Shown here: positions 4,966 to 7,153 of the stretch, in pieces
Layout of the letters: each line of letters begins with the position of its first letter
How positions within the stretch are numbered: the stretch's first letter is position 1
Assembly: GCA_031406135.1 (NCBI GenBank)
Contig: JANOGU010000209.1
Location: forward strand, 1-7,153
Length of the DNA stretch: 7,153 bases
Direction of reading: 5' to 3'
Source: JANOGU01 sp031406135
GTDB taxonomy: Bacteria > Pseudomonadota > Alphaproteobacteria > Rhodobacterales > Rhodobacteraceae
Made by a program: the position numbers and the translations under genes
Notes under the pieces: generated by a model
What the model was told of the DNA's origin: nothing
What the model saw: the letters and a program-made list of their open reading frames with translations, nothing else
Databases searched by the model: none

Positions 4966-5910
4966 TTGCGCGACCTCAAGCTGCCCGAAGCCCGCCACCC
5001 CGAAAAAGCCCACCGCCCCGATCAGGCGCAGCCGAAAAAGCCCGACTGGATCAGGGTCAAGGCGCCCACGTCCGAAGGCTACAAGCGCACCCGCGACATC
5101 CTGCGCGAGCAGAAGCTGGTGACCGTCTGCGAGGAAGCGGGCTGCCCCAACGTCGGCGAATGCTGGTCGCAGGGCCACGCCACGATGATGATCATGGGCG
5201 AGATCTGCACCCGCGGCTGCACCTTCTGCAATGTGGCGACCGGCAAGCCGAAGACGCTCGACGCCTTCGAGCCGGGCCGCGTGGCCCATGCGGTGGCGCA
5301 GCTTGGCCTTTCCCACGTCGTGGTCACGTCTGTCGATCGTGACGACCTCGCCGACGGCGGCGCCGAGCATTTCGCCCAGACGATCCGCGCCATCCGCCAC
5401 CGCGCCCCGGCGACCACGATCGAGGTGCTGACGCCCGACTTCCTGAAATGCGGCCCCGAGGCCGTGGAACAGGTGGTCGAAGCGCGCCCCGATGTGTTCA
5501 ACCACAACCTCGAGACGGTGCCCGGCCTCTACCCCGAGGTTCGCCCCGGCGCCCGCTACTTCGCCTCGCTGCGGCTTCTTCAGCGGGTGAAGGAGCTTGA
5601 CCCGGCGATGTTCACCAAGTCCGGCATCATGGTCGGCCTCGGCGAGGCCCGGCAGTCCGTCCTGCAGGTGATGGATGACATGCGCGCGGCCGACGTCGAT
5701 TTCCTGACCATCGGCCAGTACCTCCAGCCCACGCCGAAGCACCATCGTGTGGACCGCTTCGTCACCCCCGACGAATTCGTCGCCTACGAACAGGCCGCCC
5801 GCGGCAAGGGCTTCCTGATGGTCTCGGCCACGCCGCTGACGCGATCCTCCTACCATGCCGGAGAGGACTTCGCCCGGCTGCGGGAGGCGCGGGCTGCAAG
5901 GCTGGGGTAG
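4966..5910 (+). CDS. lipA: Lipoyl synthase LipA
   Basis: LipA is a cytoplasmic radical-SAM enzyme that inserts two sulfurs at C6 and C8 of octanoyl groups on lipoyl domains, completing the lipoate cofactor of pyruvate and 2-oxoglutarate dehydrogenases and the glycine cleavage system. The auxiliary 4Fe-4S cysteines are C55, C60 and C66 (CEEAGCPNVGEC), and the radical-SAM cluster cysteines are C81, C85 and C88 (CTRGCTFC). The family RSSY motif, whose serine ligates the auxiliary cluster, is at 293-296. Other landmarks are VVVTSVDRDDLADGGAEHF, VFNHNLETVP and IGQYLQPTPKHH. With TTG 4966 as start the protein has 314 residues and opens MRDLKLPEARHPEKAHRPD, like recalled Rhodobacteraceae LipA. ATG 4930 in the same frame would add 12 residues (326) but lacks a ribosome binding site. 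A 7-bp hairpin follows the stop directly. No lipB is visible in the window. Confidence 0.97.
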   Translation: MRDLKLPEARHPEKAHRPDQAQPKKPDWIRVKAPTSEGYKRTRDILREQKLVTVCEEAGCPNVGECWSQGHATMMIMGEICTRGCTFCNVATGKPKTLDAFEPGRVAHAVAQLGLSHVVVTSVDRDDLADGGAEHFAQTIRAIRHRAPATTIEVLTPDFLKCGPEAVEQVVEARPDVFNHNLETVPGLYPEVRPGARYFASLRLLQRVKELDPAMFTKSGIMVGLGEARQSVLQVMDDMRAADVDFLTIGQYLQPTPKHHRVDRFVTPDEFVAYEQAARGKGFLMVSATPLTRSSYHAGEDFARLREARAARLG

Positions 5911-5928
5911 GGCGGGGTTCACCCCGCC
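5911..5928 (+). terminator. Hairpin immediately after lipA
   Basis: GGCGGGG (5911-5917), loop TTCA and CCCCGCC (5922-5928) form a perfect 7-bp stem starting at the base after the lipA TAG. No T-run follows. It lies in the 34-base convergent gap with the FAD monooxygenase gene and may act in both directions. Confidence 0.5.
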
Positions 5929-5944
5929 GCGTGCCGTCGCGGCG
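5925..5944 (-). terminator. Hairpin immediately after the FAD monooxygenase gene
   Basis: CGCCGCG (5925-5931) and CGCGGCG (5938-5944) form a perfect 7-bp stem with a 6-base loop, abutting the minus-strand stop at 5947-5945. It shares bases 5925-5928 with the lipA hairpin, so the two cannot form fully together. No T-run is present. Confidence 0.45.
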
Positions 5945-6997
5945 TCAGAGGTTCACCAGCCTGCGCACCGCGATCCGGGCCAGCGGCGGCATCGCGGCCA
6001 GGCTGCGGACGGTGGCTTTCAACAGCCCCTTGCGCCAGCCGTCCGGCGTTTGCACGACCCGACGCGCGCGTTCGGTCAGCGCCACGATGCGCGCACCTTC
6101 GGCATGACGGGCAGTGTGGTAGCCGTCGACCGTGCCTTCCATCAGCCGCTGGGCAAGGTCGGCGGCATCGGCGATCCCGGTGTTCATGCCGCGCCCGCCC
6201 ACGGGCGAATGGCAATGCGCCGCGTCGCCCGCCAGCAACACTCGCCCGACCCGATAGCTGGACGCCAGCCGCACCGGGATCAGGAAGCTTCCGGAATCCC
6301 TGACCCTTTCAACGGGCATCGGCACCGGCAGCGCGGCCAGAGCGTCGGGGTCGCTGGCGATGACCCGGAAGCGCCCTTCGGCCAGCGGCACCACGATGAC
6401 GATTTCGCCCGCGGGGCGCAGGAAGGCGTGGAACAGACCGGGGTCGCCCCATGCCGGCGCCTCCACGTCGGCCACACCCCAGCGTTCCGGCAGGTCATGT
6501 CCGACGAATTCGACGCCAAGAGCCGCCCGCACCGCTGAATGCGCCCCGTCCGCACCGATGACCCAGTCGTAGCTGCGGGTCTCACCGCCCGCTGTGACTT
6601 CCACGGCATCGCCGTCCTGCTGCAGCGCCTCGAACGGGGTGCCGAAGCGGATGGTGCCTCCCAACAGTTGCAGCGCGGCGGCCAGATGCGTCTCGGTGCG
6701 GTCCTGCGCCAGCGCCCAGAGGCGCGCGGTCGCGTCGAAGTTGACCGGCAGAAGGGCGATCCGCCGGGTCCCGTCGTAGAGCGCCAGCCCGGTGACCTGC
6801 ACCGCCTCGGCATCGATGGCCGAAGCGACGCCGGAGGGCGTCAGAATCCGCATCGCCGCGCTGAAAATGCCCACGGCCCGGGACAGGCCCGAAGGGTCGG
6901 CCCGCCGTTCGATCACCTCCGCCCGGACACCCAGCCGCGCCAGTTCCACCGCCGCCGTCAGCCCGGTCGGCCCGGCTCCCACGATCAGCACGCGCAT
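5945..6997 (-). CDS. Class A FAD-dependent monooxygenase, substrate unknown
   Basis: The 350-residue product is a p-hydroxybenzoate-hydroxylase-type flavoprotein, which uses FAD, NAD(P)H and O2 to hydroxylate a usually aromatic substrate. The Rossmann motif GAGPTG is at 7-12, with Glu30 placed to bind the FAD ribose. The DG motif GADGAHSAVR is at 148-157. The GD motif is LLAGDAAHCHSPVGGRGMNT (254-273), leading into GIADAADLAQRLM. The protein stops soon after the FAD fold and lacks the thioredoxin-like third domain of phenol hydroxylases. ATG 6997-6995 is chosen because GGAGG lies 7 bases upstream on the minus strand and the FAD motif starts at once; an upstream in-frame start at 7120 would add 41 residues of low-complexity character. 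It converges on lipA and diverges from the next gene. No aromatic catabolic operon is visible, so the substrate cannot be inferred. Relatives include ubiquinone-biosynthesis and tetracycline-modifying hydroxylases. Confidence 0.92.
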   Translation of the reverse strand: MRVLIVGAGPTGLTAAVELARLGVRAEVIERRADPSGLSRAVGIFSAAMRILTPSGVASAIDAEAVQVTGLALYDGTRRIALLPVNFDATARLWALAQDRTETHLAAALQLLGGTIRFGTPFEALQQDGDAVEVTAGGETRSYDWVIGADGAHSAVRAALGVEFVGHDLPERWGVADVEAPAWGDPGLFHAFLRPAGEIVIVVPLAEGRFRVIASDPDALAALPVPMPVERVRDSGSFLIPVRLASSYRVGRVLLAGDAAHCHSPVGGRGMNTGIADAADLAQRLMEGTVDGYHTARHAEGARIVALTERARRVVQTPDGWRKGLLKATVRSLAAMPPLARIAVRRLVNL

Positions 6998-7129
6998 CCG
7001 CGAACCTCCGCCACGCCCGGCAAGGGTCTGCCCGCAGCAGGCAGAGGTCAAGCGCAACACCGGCCGGGTCCCGTCCTTGACCGCCCCCCGCCCCTCTGGC
7101 ACTGCCAAACGCGGTGACAAGGTGATGAC
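6998..7129. promoter_or_regulatory. Divergent intergenic region
   Basis: These 132 bases separate the divergent FAD monooxygenase gene and the plus-strand gene starting at 7130, so promoters for both are expected here. TTGACC occurs on the plus strand at 7077-7082 and on the minus strand at 7052-7047, but neither has a good -10 hexamer at normal spacing. GGAGG for the monooxygenase is at 7009-7005 (minus strand). Confidence 0.3.
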
Positions 7130-7153
7130 ATGAACCTCTTCAACGACATCCGC
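7130..7153 (+). CDS. argS: Start of a gene, possibly arginyl-tRNA synthetase (partial)
   Basis: ATG 7130 opens MNLFNDIR, and the window ends after these eight codons. Arginyl-tRNA synthetases of Rhodobacteraceae, as I recall them, begin MNLFxDIR, which is the only basis for the name. ArgS would charge tRNA-Arg in the cytoplasm; no catalytic motif is in view. GGTGA at 7121-7125 is a plausible but close ribosome binding site. Confidence 0.45.

Noticed and set aside
4147..5922. A 591-codon open frame on the minus strand
   Set aside because: It overlaps lipA antisense and the aquaporin gene in another frame. The product has no family motifs, while LipA and AqpZ in the competing frames are unmistakable.
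5855..6538. A 227-codon plus-strand frame over the end of lipA and the monooxygenase gene
   Set aside because: It is antisense to a clear flavoprotein gene and shows no motif or ribosome binding site.
1..7153. CRISPR array, tRNA or rRNA gene, prophage or defence cassette
   Set aside because: The gaps are short, no spaced direct repeats or cloverleaf-like sequence were seen, and every large frame is a housekeeping, transport, enzyme or regulator gene.

Overview
The window looks like a chromosomal segment of a GC-rich alphaproteobacterium, most likely a member of the Rhodobacteraceae (Rhodobacter/Paracoccus/Roseobacter relatives). The basis is the strong G/C preference at third codon positions, a LipA of the form I recall from that family, a helix-turn-helix/DUF6456 protein and a small DUF6477-like protein (both typical of Rhodobacteraceae), and a non-pyrrolysine MttB-family methyltransferase, which is common in marine members. 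These assignments come from recalled family patterns; no database search was run.

Layout, left to right: an mttB-like corrinoid-dependent methyltransferase (+, 111-1652); a 93-residue DUF6477-like protein (-, 1660-1941), convergent with it across 7 bases; an AT-richer 217-base gap with several short repeats and possible hairpins (1942-2158); a 373-residue HTH/winged-helix/DUF6456 protein (+, 2159-3280); a TerC-family membrane protein (+, 3401-4150); an AqpZ-type aquaporin (-, 4206-4859), convergent with terC across two GC-rich hairpins; lipoyl synthase lipA (+, 4966-5910), diverging from the aquaporin and probably starting at TTG; a class A FAD-dependent monooxygenase (-, 5945-6997), convergent with lipA across two overlapping, mutually exclusive hairpins; and the first eight codons of a gene that begins like argS (+, from 7130).

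Gene orientation alternates almost throughout, so most genes are probably single transcription units. Only the DUF6456 gene and terC lie in tandem, 120 bases apart. The genes serve unrelated purposes: one-carbon metabolism, an unknown conserved function, regulation, membrane metal or water transport, lipoate cofactor synthesis, flavin oxidation and translation. I see no transposase, phage gene, CRISPR array, tRNA, rRNA, toxin-antitoxin pair or defence cassette, and no convincing new multi-gene system.

The points most worth a second look are a codon-use break inside mttB, the structured control region and internal start candidate of the HTH/DUF6456 gene, the aquaporin filter with alanine at the usual threonine position, and the hairpins in the convergent gaps.
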